A DNA stretch of 64,000 nucleotides, taken from NCBI GenBank assembly GCA_023078685.1, contig JALGAS010000001.1, positions 2,914,001 to 2,978,000 on the forward strand, written 5' to 3'. Origin of the DNA: Neopestalotiopsis rosae. Taxonomy: Eukaryota > Ascomycota > Sordariomycetes > Amphisphaeriales > Sporocadaceae. Position numbers and translations under genes: made by a program. Positions 36,779 to 48,544 of this stretch are shown piece by piece. The stretch's first letter is position 1. Each line of letters opens with the position of its first letter. The notes under the pieces were generated by a model. The model was not told where the DNA came from. It saw only the letters and a program-made list of their open reading frames with translations, and searched no databases.

Positions 36779-39700
36779 CTGGTAGGGAGTAGAGATTATA
36801 ATGCACCTACCCTGCGCAGCGGCGGGCGATGGGTCTTCCCGGCAGCCATGCGCCATGGGTCATTTGGTCTTCTCAGCGCATATTCCCAGACTTGGTGCCC
36901 TCTTACACATGGAGATCTCACACGACTTCACATCCAGCGAACATGTTTGCCGTTGGATGCAGATACTGTGGATTCTCCCTACATGGACGGTACATGATAT
37001 CGTTCACACGGCTAGAGACCAATCACTGTTAGTGGACAGCACGTACCACGATGCATTGCAAATCCCTCTCCTGGACCCGGCAGCCAGGGTAGATTTAGGT
37101 AGTGAGGGGGATCGATTCTTCAGCGGGAGCGATTCGCACCGCTGGCTCGCCCGCCCGGCATCCAACCCTTGATGAAGGGGTTAGGCAAGGTAGTGTAGCG
37201 TCACAAACATAATGTATGGGTAGGTTAGGGAGGTCACAGTTGGCACGGTACCTGGACATGTATCTATCCCGCCCCGACCCCCAACTTGAGAAAACCCGAA
37301 CTGCTTGCTTCGGTTGATTGATCAGTCAGTATCTCGTTGGACGCGTGCCGGTAACGCCGCTTCATCCCCGCAGGCCCTTGACCAGGACCCATTGGTTGGC
37401 GAGATTGCGCACACCCTTGCAAAAGAAGGTGTGGAGCGGAAGGGGAGATTGATCATTCGTGATGCTCCGTTTGCCCATCATCGCTTCGAATCCTCCGCTT
37501 CTTCCCTCGCTGCCCACTGCCGAATGCTAGGATATCCACGATCTCCAGGGCTCCGAAAGTTACAGAGAGTGCAAGAGGGAGGGAAACGAAGAGAGAGACC
37601 CACTCCGGCAGAAGGCAGAAGCATACTCTGTAATGATCAGTGAAGTCTACTTACTCCCCATCTTTTTTCGGCCACCATCACTAACTACTCCTGTACTTTT
37701 CGTATGAACTGCGTATACTACACCTAAAGTAACTAACAAGACCGTACCTGGGGAGGTCTGGACACTATTAGATCAAGCATCTTGGTGCGACGCCTAATTG
37801 CGATGCTTGGCCATGAGGGACGCCAGGTGTGGGGACCTCTCGTGTGATGAGACTTTTGAGCTATGAGTCCGATCCTATTGACGCGAGACGTCGGGCCGCA
37901 TTCCAGAATCGGCCCTTCGCGACCTCAGACCCAGGCTGGCTGTAGCTCGCAGAAAGGCAGTTCCATCCATACATGCCTGGTGGTCCGAACGCTCACCTTT
38001 TCAGGCAAGATGCTAAAACACGTTGACCGAAATGAAAGAAGCAATAATAGCAGCAGCATCAGCAGATACTTTTCATACCCATGCTCGGTGTGGATTGTAA
38101 ATCTATAACTGTGCAGAGGCTTTGTTTCTCGTCACGTTCGTTCGACTCAATAGTTCTCGCCCAACGCTCACTCTTCTGCACTCTGCCCCCATTTATCAGG
38201 GGGCCAGATGCACGTAGGCGCTTCCGAGGTCCCAAATACCCGCCCGGACTCTGACGCGGAATGCTACGCTGGTGGTCGATCGGCAGCTCGGGGGCGCGCA
38301 AGGGTAAAGCAAATTGCTCTCTGTCTCTCTCAAAGGAGTCAGTCGTTCATCCATCATCCATCATGGTCCTAGGTTTCGGCACATACCCACCCCATCGCAG
38401 CAGGATCAACGCAACACATGCACTCGACGCCCCAACTGCAACTGCCCCCAACATATAATTGCTCGTGTACTTGACAAGGTGGTAATACTACCATCGCGGC
38501 ATGCGGGTGAATCGGACGAATCACCACATCACATATACTATGTACACCTGTATATGGCAAAACGTTCCGAGTTCTGATCCAGACTGCCTCGGTTTTGGAA
38601 CCCATCTCTTCTTAGCAGAGGTGAGGACTATTGCCGCAAAATAAGAAAGTTCTGAAGACGGAGTAACAGCAAGCGCACAAGGCACTGGCACGCTCGGCAT
38701 GCTCTATGGCCATCTGGTTGTTTCGTCAAGTTGACAGATAGGTGTTATTGATACCCAGGTGATGAGTTGATGCCAGCACAAAAAAGGACATGCAGGCGAC
38801 CACGGTCGCTTGCCCAACCCATCGCCCGCAGACCCTCGGCAACAGCTTTTTGGAGCCAAAAAGTTGCACTTTCTAATGATGTGACTGGGATCAGTTGGTG
38901 ATTGATTCTTGGATACGTGCATGCATGCAGCGGCAAGTGGACAGCCCCCGCGCGGGCAAGGGTGTCTGCTTGTCTTTCCTATGTCTCGTTGTGTACATAG
39001 TAGCATCGTTATGAATACTATATGTACACAGTTATGTGCAATTTCCCCTAAAATAAAACTTTGCTGTCTATGCTACGAGGACTGTCACAGGCAAAGAACA
39101 TTGGCGATCTGTAAATCATAGACAAACCGTTTTCCCGGCTCGTGATTCCATATACGTTGTGTAAATGTAGACTTTAACTAGCCCCTGTGGAAGCAGAAAT
39201 GGAAAGGCATGAGCGGGAATATCAGTTTCGAATGAGGTTGTGTGGCTGTCCACGTGCGGAGTATAGGTAAACGACAAAGGTTAGACTGCTAGCAACCGAC
39301 ATGCAGGTCTACCAAGGCTTTTTTGCATTCCATTCAAAGTCCAAGGACAACAAGACCATTGTTCGGCTCCAAAGCGGACGCTCGAGTAGTCGCCCATACT
39401 GCCAACTTTGAATCCAGGAAACTGTCGGCATAATTCCCATAGGTGTCAAACTCTTTATCATACTAAACTGCGAATTTCGAGTCAAGTCATGTGCGCGCCG
39501 CAGGTTTCTCGCCGCCAAAAGTATTATGTTGTACCTGTTACGGACGGCTTGAAGATCATACTTGTGGTTGACGAGCAGTTTCTAGGTGTCGCCACTGGCT
39601 GGCGGCCTCCTATACTCATAATCAAATGGAGCTATGTATCTGGCTGAGTCGAGTATAAATGTATTAACATTCGAAATGGGGTTCTCCTAGATTCAAGACT

Positions 39701-40656
39701 ACGGTTATCATCGCGAGCTTGCCCCCGGAATGACAGTAGGAAAGCACACCTTTTTTTTCTTCGAAGTCTTGGCGGCCCGAGTGCGGATGGAGCACGAGAA
39801 ATATATGGTGTTCTGATAGCTGACCAGGTTGGGGTTCTTGTTCCTCACGTGCTACATCAGGCGAGACGCGGCAACACTGCCACATTCTTGGCAGGAGACG
39901 AACCCCTCACTAATTGCGCGAATGAAGGTTCAGTGGGCGGCGGTTCGAATGTGAGAGCTCGAGCAACATTTCTAACCTAAGGTATTGTAGTGAGCCAAGC
40001 TTGGAGTTACGGGTCACCCATCATGCCTTGGAGCTTCTTTCTGCCACAAAAGCGTTCCAGGCTCCCCTCCCAAGCATGGTTAGAGGAGGGAGCTCTTTCA
40101 AGGGGGTGTGGCAATGCAAAGTCGCCCTCATACGCTCATACGCCGCCAACAATGACGTCGCTTGTGAGGCCTCGCTGGCAAATACAATCCAAGTTATAAC
40201 ATGCTATTGTAGTTGACCTGGGCGCTTAAAGAGAAGACTCATAATTAATTCGCCCATGACACTGAACCGCGCGCAGGAGTGCATTCTTACAACCTACTAC
40301 CTACATTATCGACCTATCTATGCGCCCACCTCGACGGGAACAAAAATAGAAAGAAAACGGCCAACCAGTACGATAACGGCCCCAGAGAAGAGGGAAAAAA
40401 GGCCCACACCCCACCGCTCGCGCAGCCGTGACAGCACCAACCAACGCACCGCATCCCTACCAGCGAGACACAATACTCCAGGCACAGCGCTAAACTTCAC
40501 CACTCTGGCAAGACGATAGCCGCCCGCGAAACATAACCAGATTTGTGCCATTCACCTCAAAAGCACTGCCAAAGCCGGTTATCCGAACAATTCCCTAGAT
40601 TCCAGCCCTGCCGGCATAATAATTTCTTACCATTGCAGCAGCCGCATTACTACAGA

Positions 40657-42503
40657 ATGTCGTCCGGTCACAATGTTAGTGTATTCGCATTTTCCAGGCG
40701 TCATATATCCCAATTCCCCCTCCCTCCGCGATACCCCGCTGTTGTGCTATGTGTGCTGAGCCGTTTGTGCTGGACTGGATCTTACTAATATTTTGGAAAA
40801 GGAACCGAGGCTCTTGTACGCCTTTCAGGGCGTATCGGCCTACCATTTGCACAATGGGCGAGAGGAGTCTCTCACACCTGCTGGACCCCAAACGTTGTCC
40901 CTGTTGATGGTGCCGACTTCGTCAAGTTATGCAGACCCAGCATCAGTCGGCAGCGAGGAAGCCAGCCCCCAGGACTTCTACCTGCATATGCATCTTGTAT
41001 GGAAATCCCGCCCCATCTTCATCGTCCCCTTTCGGTGAAGAGACAATCTCCCGCTGCATGGGCGAAAATGACCAACACGCATACTAATTTCAAATCCCCT
41101 TGATGCTCAGCCTCCGGAGCTAGACATTCCCTTGCCAGCGACTACGCAGATATATCACCAGCCGCCGACAAGCTACCTGATCCCGCGGTGGGATCTGGGC
41201 CCCGAAAGCGGGGCCTTCACCCGTCTGGAGTTCCCGGCGCCAGGCAGTCGGAAGAATTTACAGGAAGACGTCGACACGTTTGAGACCATCTTGGCTCAAT
41301 GTACGGCCTTTTTGGAGAGGGCCCCGGTGCCCAAGTCGGCCAAGGCAAAAACTGCCACTGGGCTCTCGGCCTCTTCTGGCGCTTCTCCTACTGCGTCAAA
41401 ATCCAAGTCAGCAATCAAGGATGACTTGCCAGCGTACAATCCTGGGGACTTCGCTCCAGGGCAAGCCTACGCTGATGGCGCTCAGAGCAAGAACCAGGGT
41501 GGCAAGATTGTCCTAATTGACGAAGAGGACGGCAGTGTCATTGGTGAGCTCGGCGAAGGATATCAAGTGCTCGAGGATTCTGCCCTCCAACCAGGCTCAA
41601 AAGGTATGCATTTTGCGTTGATTGAGAAAGAAAAGAAAATAGTTGACTTACCGTATTGACATTTGCTTAGACCCGGTGGAAATCACACTTCCCAATGAAG
41701 GGCAGGACACTCTTGCAGTTGCGCCGGCACCAAAGGAGTTCCTGGAAATGGAGCTCCACCCAGCTTACAAGAAGTCATTTCTTGTCTCCAAGGCTGTGTA
41801 CGCTTCGCGCCTGATTGTTACCACATCCGACTTTCTGTCCAAGGGCATGCAAACTGGAGCCGATAGTTTCAAAGCTAAGACGAAGCCCAACGAGAAGGCA
41901 GTCACATTCAACCCCACAACTCACGAGCACGCTCGTCGCATTGGAAAATTCTCTGGTAATGTTGCGGAGCTTTCTTCCAAGACGGTCGGCCAAGTTGCTA
42001 AAGTGGCACAAAACTTGGGCGCCAGTCTCGCGGGACGAAAACAGAGAGATGGTTCAGCCAAGGGGTTCGGGCCAGACGGACAGCCAATGGACAAGTTCAA
42101 ACCCGGCTTGCTCAACAAGAGCTTGATGGCCTTCTCAACCGTGGCTGACGGTATAGAGTACGCTGGCCGAAGCCTGATGAATTCCAGCTCAAATGCCGCC
42201 ACTGACATGGTTACGCACCGTTGGGGCGAAGAGGCTGGACACTTGTCGAGGCATTTGGGAGGGAGTGTCAAGAATGTGGGCCTGGTCTACATTGATGTCA
42301 CGGGTGTATCCAGACGAGCCATCATCAAGGCTGTCGGTAAGGGCATGGTGGTTGGAAGAGTAAAAGGCGGAGGCCAAGTCATTGTCGGCGAAGACACAGC
42401 AGAACTGATAACCGATGGCAGTAGGCGGGATTCTGGAACGAATCTTGCACGAGACGATGCGAGCATCAGTGGTTCAGTCAAAGGGAAGCAAGTATATCAA
42501 TGA
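40657..42503 (+). CDS. Senescence-domain (spartin-like) protein
   Basis: Four exons: 40657-40674 (18 nt), 40802-40996, 41111-41603 and 41671-42503. All phases agree and give 512 residues. The second exon reads EPRLLYAFQGVSAYHL and QTLSLLMVPTSS. The third starts PPELDIPLPATTQIYHQPP. Residues about 280-470 form the plant-senescence/spartin C-terminal domain: VSKAVYASRLIVTTSDFLSK, SSKTVGQVAKVAQNL, a Gly/Ala-rich hydrophobic stretch and VIVGEDTAELI. By family such proteins associate with lipid droplets or endosomal membranes; human spartin also has an MIT domain, which I do not see here. The first intron starts GTTAGT and ends AAAAG with a TACTAAT branch site, which supports the tiny first exon (MSSGHN). 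A Ser/Ala/Lys linker lies at about 120-160. The specific function in fungi is not known to me. Confidence 0.85.
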
Positions 42504-43483
42504 TAGGGATGTAGAGTATTGGAACCAGTACGAGCACGACGGACGCAGGGGTTCAACGAGGCACTGTTAGATTAACGAGTTGGTAGAAGCAGCCAAGGGC
42601 ATTTTCACTATGTTGTAGGCTCGATGAGCGCGAGAAGAGTGTATGTAATTAATGATCAAGATGAAGTACCTGACTTACTTTACACGGTTGCTTGTGAGAC
42701 AAGAATTGAAAAGTGATACATACACATACTTAGTATAAGCAGAGCTCATTAATCACGTGATTGAATAATAATGGTAGGTGCAATAGGATAGATGGCACAT
42801 GTTCTCAACGCGTCTAACCGCTGGCTACATTAGCTTTCTACATTAGCGGAAAGCGCGATTCAATGCATTGAGTGAGGCGGGTGCGTTTGACAGAAAAAGG
42901 ACGGTGGCCGCTTTGGCCGGGCATCAAATCAAAGCACCCCTATCGCTCAATCACTCACATCGTATCTGAGGAGTGAAAAAAACATATCTTTAAAAGCCTA
43001 TTCTACCTCCCAGCCTCTCGATCCTCTGTACAGCTAGACCTTGTGAGATTCACAAAGTACTCTGCTGGCTTTCCATACCACTACGCTGGGGAGCGCGCCG
43101 GGTTTTAGTGGAGAAGGCAATCGCAGCGCAGCACAGCACTGAGCACTGGAGCGATTAGAGCTTCAAGCCCTATCACAGCACCATCTGAACCTGGAAACTA
43201 ACTGCTTCAAAAGTGGTTTTTTTCAGATTGGACTCAATGTGTCGTCTCGAGATTCTCGGTTGTATCATACTCTTCTTCTACGACATCAGTGACAAGCTCT
43301 CAGAAAAGAAGAGGAAGCGCGTGTCAAGCTGTCACTCCACCACCACCCTGCGACGGTAAAGTTGAACAAGTCCCGTCTTGTCTCATATCTCGTCTCCACG
43401 TCAGATCCAGTGGAGGCTTTCCGCTCCGCCTTTGGGTAGGTAGGGCGTTCCACTCGCCAAGGAAGACTTCCTCCGTCAACAAC
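42504..43483. other. Intergenic spacer before the GCP4-like gene
   Basis: It holds the 3' flank of the senescence-domain gene and the promoter/leader of the next gene. The frame of the GCP4-like protein is open upstream to 43289 but only with a GTG, so it is not taken as coding. Confidence 0.55.
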
Positions 43484-45808
43484 ATGTTGCATGAGATCCT
43501 GCTCTCCTTGTCCGGCCACCCGTCGCCGCTGCTCAGGAATGAGTACTCCGACGCCGGCCCTGGGGCACTCCTGTCCGCACCAGAGCGGGATCTGCTCAAG
43601 ACTGCCAGTCATTTGAGTGATCTGCATTGCAATCTGATCAAATACACGACCCATATCAGCGCGTCGCACCCGTCTGTCATATGTAGAGCCGTGGCCACGG
43701 CCGTCAGCGCAACTCACCTAGCTGCATTTCAACAAAAGATATTGGACGTTGAGGCTAGTATCCTCTGCAAGGATGCCGGTCTTGTTGGAGCCTACAATAT
43801 TGTCCCCCTGACTGCTGTCATTGGCGAATTCTCAGGCTGGACTCGAAGGTTAGAGTGGCTATGGGAGCTGGTGCAATTCATGTCTAGGAAGAATAATGGC
43901 GGTGCACTCCGTACTGGAGCCGAGCTGATGAACAAGCTGCGCGGTGAGCTTCAGACTGGATATGCCGATATTGAAGAGACCGCCTCATCTCTGGTCAAGG
44001 TTGCCGAGACTGCCTGGCTCAAGCAAGTATCTGCTTGGGTGCTCTACGGCCGCTTACCGAGTTTTGGTGCTCAGGACTTTTTCATCCAAAAAGATGAGCA
44101 TGACGAACAGGTGAGCTTAGACGGCACTGTTGCTTTGAGACCATGTAGCTCATCAAAGGCATAGGGCTTCAAAATCGATTCGGCGTTGTTACCCTCGTTC
44201 GTCACCCCTCGCACAGCCTCGTCGATGCTCTTCATCGGGACTTCCCTCAACAGAGTGCGTCTCAAGAGTGTCGGGCAAACATCCGTGGTAGGGTCACTCG
44301 GCCATCTCTCTTCACAGCTGCAAGAACTCTCGGGCCTCAACTTTCCTCTCAGCTCTGCAGCATTATCAAAGGCTACCAACTCTATCCGCCTAAACTATTC
44401 GCGAACCGTGTTGCAGAAGTTGTTGCCCCTTGAAAGGGTTCTCGAGATGCTTCAACTCTTGCGGCAATTCATGCTTTTAGGCCGTGGAGAGTTCGCCATG
44501 GCTCTCACGCAACAAGCAGACGACAGAACCCGCAGCCGCTGGCGACGTGCAGACAACCTTGCGTATCAGAAACGTGATAGCCTAAGCACCGTCGTCGTAA
44601 AGGAAGGCGAAGTGGCTGCCGTCCTGGCTCGGACCTGGGCTGCGCTAGGCATGATGCAGAGCCAACATGCTGAAGAAGATGAAGAGCTCGAATTTGCTAG
44701 GGAGGTCCTGCAATTGATAATGCCAAGCTCCCAACCTACACCAAAGGAGGCACCTGAGGGCTTGGTCGACACCCCTTTTCGAAACCTCCTGCTCTCCGCC
44801 CCAGTTGAGATCACAGTTCGCATCCCTTCACCCCTTGACCTATTCCTGAGTACATCAGATGCGCAGATATACAGCTGCATTAACTCATATTTATTATCGA
44901 TCCGTCGCGCGCATCTTCGACTCACGGATCTCTGGAAAATCACTCGCCTTCGCCGTCATCATTTGGCACCCCCGAGAGCTCCGCTCAGCATGACCAGGTT
45001 CGGGATGGCAAAGACAAAAACGCTTAGAGAGCGCTGGTCATCTCGCTCCATGTACCTCAGGAGTACATGGACAACGACCAGTGCTGCAATCTTCTTCCTT
45101 GCCGAGACAGAGGCCTACCTACAAATCGAGGTGGTTGAAGAGCTCTGGTCTGATTTCTATTCCTGGCTCGCCGATAAGAGCGAGTCGGTTGCCAATGGAT
45201 CAAAGGGAGCTACAAGCAGACCCCCACAAAGCAATACCAGTCAACTCAGCGATAGTCTATGGGTACCCTCGGGCATGTCGAGGAATCAGCAGTCTGGCGC
45301 GGATCAAACCAATCTTGCGTCCAAAGTTGCACACCACGACCCGCAGACTCTATCTGTAGCGCACAGATTATATCTCAGATGCTTGACACGTCGACTGTTA
45401 CTCACCCAACAAGTCTTCACAGCGCCAATGTACAATTTGCTTATACATACAGATCATCTCGTTGCACTGGTGCACCGCCTCGATGGCATCTGGACCTCGA
45501 TGGATCTTGAAAGTGACGAGGGCGTGGTGGATGCCTTCTCAAATCTCGAGGCGGAAGAAGCCGATGTCAAGAGTAATCTACGCAATTTGGAAGTCAAGAT
45601 CAAAAAGGCGGTCGAAGAAGTGATTGAAGTTTTGCGGAACTTGAGCATAGATCCCACGTTCCTGGCTGAAATCGAGAATGATGGTCTGTTGGAGGATGAA
45701 GACTCCATGGCAGAGGATGAACAAAAAAGATATATACCCAAGAGAACCGGTGCTGTCGATCGCTTACTGATGAAGCTCGACTTTGGCGGCTGGTTTGGCA
45801 GCAGTTAA
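43484..45808 (+). CDS. Gamma-tubulin complex component, GCP4-type (Spc97/Spc98 family)
   Basis: Exons 43484-44110 and 44165-45808, separated by a 54-nt intron (GTGAGC...CATAG), give 756 residues. The N-terminus MLHEILLSLSGHPSPLL is a hallmark of GCP4 orthologues. The GRIP1 region follows (ASHLSDLHCNLIKYTTHIS, ILDVEASILCKDAGLVGAYN, VLYGRLPSFGAQDFFIQ, then FKIDSALLPSFVTPRTASSMLFIG). The GRIP2 gamma-tubulin-binding region starts near FLLSTSDAQIYSCINSYLLS-like sequence (about 450-470), with HRLYLRCLTRRLLLTQ and MYNLLIHTDHLVALVHRLDG. By family it is a structural spoke of the gamma-tubulin ring complex that nucleates microtubules at spindle pole bodies. The length matches GCP4 (about 650-850). The ATG used is the first in-frame one; the open frame upstream lacks ATG. 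Confidence 0.88.
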
Positions 45809-46006
45809 CCCAAGAGGATTGTTTCTGGACGCGAACTGCGTGCTAATGTGCAGATGAGGATCACGATGGTGAAACATAGTATAATCATGATATGTTTTAT
45901 CGATTGCAAAAACAAAAACTTGCCAATGTTGAGTACCCTAAGAACCTACGTGAATCCAGCATCGCAGATGGGCATACTCCCGATAACATGGATTGATTGA
46001 ATCTAT

Positions 46007-46024
46007 CCTTTTAAATTTAAAAGG
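46007..46024. repeat. Perfect 18-bp palindrome
   Basis: CCTTTTAAATTTAAAAGG is identical to its reverse complement. It lies 200 bp after the stop of the GCP4-like gene in a convergent spacer. The role is unknown; it could mark a 3' end structure for both strands. Confidence 0.85.
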
Positions 46025-46423
46025 CTCAAATCTCATTGATATCCTGCTGCATCGTGAAACTCGAATGCTTGACGACTTGTATATAATCACACAATATCGT
46101 ACAAATGAATGGTCAAGGTCGTCAGACCCCTGAAGCAGCCGATATCGTGACCAGGGTCTTTTTTCTGATTTCCCTCTGACAACGTCATCAGGCCGCAGTG
46201 CATGCTGGCGCATTCGCGAAAGTGCTAGAGCTGCTTGTCTATAACCCGCGCTCGGGGTCTATGATTTCCCCTACATTCAGTCTCAGTCATACAGAATATG
46301 CTGTTTAGTCCACTTTTTTATAATTCAGAAAGAAGTCATGGTGTTCATATATTCGGATCCACGCATGGCCCAATAGTCTGTAGAGTTGGAAACAGGAGGT
46401 CCTTTCGCGACTACCTCGCTTCA

Positions 46424-46440
46424 ATATATATATACATATA
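46424..46440. repeat. (TA)n tract
   Basis: AT/ATAC dinucleotide-type repeat in the convergent spacer. Confidence 0.8.
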
Positions 46441-47071
46441 CAACAATGCGCACCACAAAAGAAGGCGCGCGTCTGGGCTCCCTTTCTGAGCCCTCTTCTT
46501 GTATCCATGCCGTATTATGTTGACATTTATTCACCCCCCACTGATGCTCCCATGTGTCCTGGAAATGTGACAATTGCTTATCGCCCCAAGGAGATTGACT
46601 GACCCGATATAAATGTAAATGACATGCTGGAAAGACACCCTCAGTAGTCGGGTATATAAGTAGCGATCGTGGAGCAGAGTATAACAACAAAACCAAGGAA
46701 AATCGTAATTCGTAATAATCGTAAATCGCTCGTGTCATGTGCAACAATATCCACCCTCGCAGGTGTTCCGTTGACTGTAATGAAATATGCACGCTGTTGT
46801 CATCCTTTGCGCCGGCCCCATATTGCCCCCGAATGCGTATAAGAAACTGTTTGTCGTAATTATCCGGCGACACTCCGGGCTGATCTGTTGTTTGTGTCAC
46901 AAGTGGATGAGTAAGTCTGACCCCTTCCACCAAAAAACCCCCCCACCCCTCCATTCCTGTGCTGATGCTGATGCTGACGGCGTCTGCGTATGCGAAGACT
47001 GCCCAGGGACGTAAGATTATCTTGGAGATTTCTGTCGTGTAACACCAAGTCTTACAAGACTTTACAATGTT

Positions 47072-48544
47072 TCAATAAGGAATGAATTGGCGTTGTGTGT
47101 GCTGCTGAGGCCGAGCATGGTCCGAGTTCCGACGCGAGAAGAGCTGTTGTACAAAAGATTTGGGTGCATTATGGTCAAACTCTACCGTCTTGGATCTCGC
47201 GGGGAGACCAAGGCGCTGAGCTTGGATGGCTTTGGGACCCCATCGCTGTTTGATGCAGTCGTCAACGAGAGCCATGAGCCCGGTCGCGACAACGACGCTA
47301 TATCAAGGATTAGTAAATTGACGTAGAAACTGACATGGAGGCGTATGTGAAAATTAAGAAGAAGAAAAAAAGAATAAAACTTACTCCGCAACATCGGTCA
47401 TGGCCGTGACGAGTTCTTCATCGCTCAACCACATGTGACAGGGGGGGATCCATCCCCCAGCCTTGTTGTCGTCTCTCACCTCGGTCGGCGAGCGATTCTC
47501 AGGTACAATGTGAGCCACCGGTGTCGTATTGGAGCCATCGCGGAAGAGATGAAAGGATACAGCACCAGTCAACTTGTCTGTGACCCTCTTCCACGTGTAC
47601 TTGTGACCCCACCAATTGAACTCGTAGCGCTTTGATCCTTTGCTTCCACAACGTTCGACATCGACCCGTGCATAATTGGAAAACTCAAGCTTGATAGAAT
47701 TTGTGGCACGCTGGAGGACCTTCTGGTGCTTCTCGAGCGAGAAATCTGGGTCAAACAGACCACCAAGGTCTTCGCCAGTTGTCGAATTCGAGTAGCTCGT
47801 TCCTGGTCTGCTCAGGGTTGAGAGCATGGAGCCGGATGTAGGGGCACGTTTGGGCTGTGGCCGAGTAAAGGACTTCATGGCGCTGGAAACAGATCGCTGC
47901 AGGTTGGGTCGACTCTGCATGGCCGGTTCCGTGTACTTTCTTTTCGAATTGCAGACTTCACGTCCCGAGTCGCGACAATATCTTCGCAATGAGAAGTCTC
48001 GCTTATTGAGGTCATACATGCGTAGATGGAAAAGCTGGATAGTCCTCTGCCTTCTGCCTGGTACCACTGTGTCGATGCGTAGATTCATGTTTCCGTCCGC
48101 AGTAAAGTCATCGTGTCTGATGGAGAGCCTATTCATGCTGGGAAAGAGCTCGGCAAAGTATTCGGGCGAAGAAGGTCGGACATTAGCGTCTGTGATATCA
48201 TGTGTATATGGTCGTAGAGGCGGAATTGCCGTGTCGTCCACCACATCACTCCTGTCCAGCTCATTCAGGTCATCTGTCGAGTTCAATGAAGAATAAGTCT
48301 CTACAGAAGACCGCGGATACACATTCGTCGACGGGGAAAGGTCTACGCCATAATTACGCTCTGGGCCTTGCTTGGTTGCTCTCGAACGGAAGTCCTTGGC
48401 TGAGGCGATGGCACCATTGAGAGAACTGGGAGCAGTACTCGAAGAGCCATAGGAGTCATGGTCATATGAGTCATCGCTGCTGCGAGAACCACGTGTGCTC
48501 ATGGTTTGACTTGATGAGTCTGTAGCGTATTGTCTTCTAGACAT
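47072..48544 (-). CDS. Ser-rich protein of unknown function with globular C-terminus
   Basis: Exon 1 runs 48544-47385 and, after an 87-nt intron (GTAAGT...GATATAG), exon 2 runs 47297-47072. The join rebuilds TDVADVVVATGLMALVDDC and gives 461 residues; without it the frame would stop four bases after the donor. Residues 1-110 are Ser/Asp/Tyr-rich and disordered. At about 135-170 comes SIRHDDFTADGNMNLRID, then a region rich in Arg (QLFHLRMYDLNKRDFSLRR). From about 265 to 400 it is compact: FDPDFSLEKHQKVLQRA, YEFNWWGHKYTWKRV, GAVSFHLFRDG, AHIVPE, WIPPCHMWLSDEELVTAM. The W-rich beta-strand rhythm recalls tubby-like or LURP-type barrels, but that is only a resemblance. No signal peptide or membrane span is seen. 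I recognise no named family. Confidence 0.75.

Larger units (their letters stand above)
34045..40656. other. Gene-free region of 6.6 kb with simple repeats
   Basis: Divergent spacing between the Zn2Cys6 gene (-) and the senescence-domain gene (+). The first 0.9 kb is nearly free of minus-strand ATGs (only one, at 34341), as expected for a transcribed leader. GTAG, CATA, GCAA and GGTCA-type tandem words are common. The longest open frames (about 120 codons, such as 36801-37172 +) show no domain. Confidence 0.5.
45809..47071. other. Convergent intergenic region
   Basis: It lies between the 3' ends of the GCP4-like gene (+) and the Ser-rich gene (-). It contains an 18-bp perfect palindrome (46007-46024) and a TA/CATA tract (46424-46440). 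A 177-codon minus frame at 46421-46954 has no domain and is not called. Confidence 0.55.

Noticed and set aside
39930..39965. Possible tRNA B-box (GGTTCGAATG)
   Set aside because: No matching A-box or cloverleaf arms at the right distance.
43289..43483. 65-codon in-frame extension of the GCP4-like protein
   Set aside because: The only upstream initiator in frame is GTG; the hallmark N-terminus MLHEILLSLSGHPSPLL starts at the ATG at 43484.
46421..46954. 177-codon minus-strand frame downstream of the Ser-rich gene
   Set aside because: It lies in the 3' flank of that gene, overlaps a TA microsatellite and has no recognisable motif.
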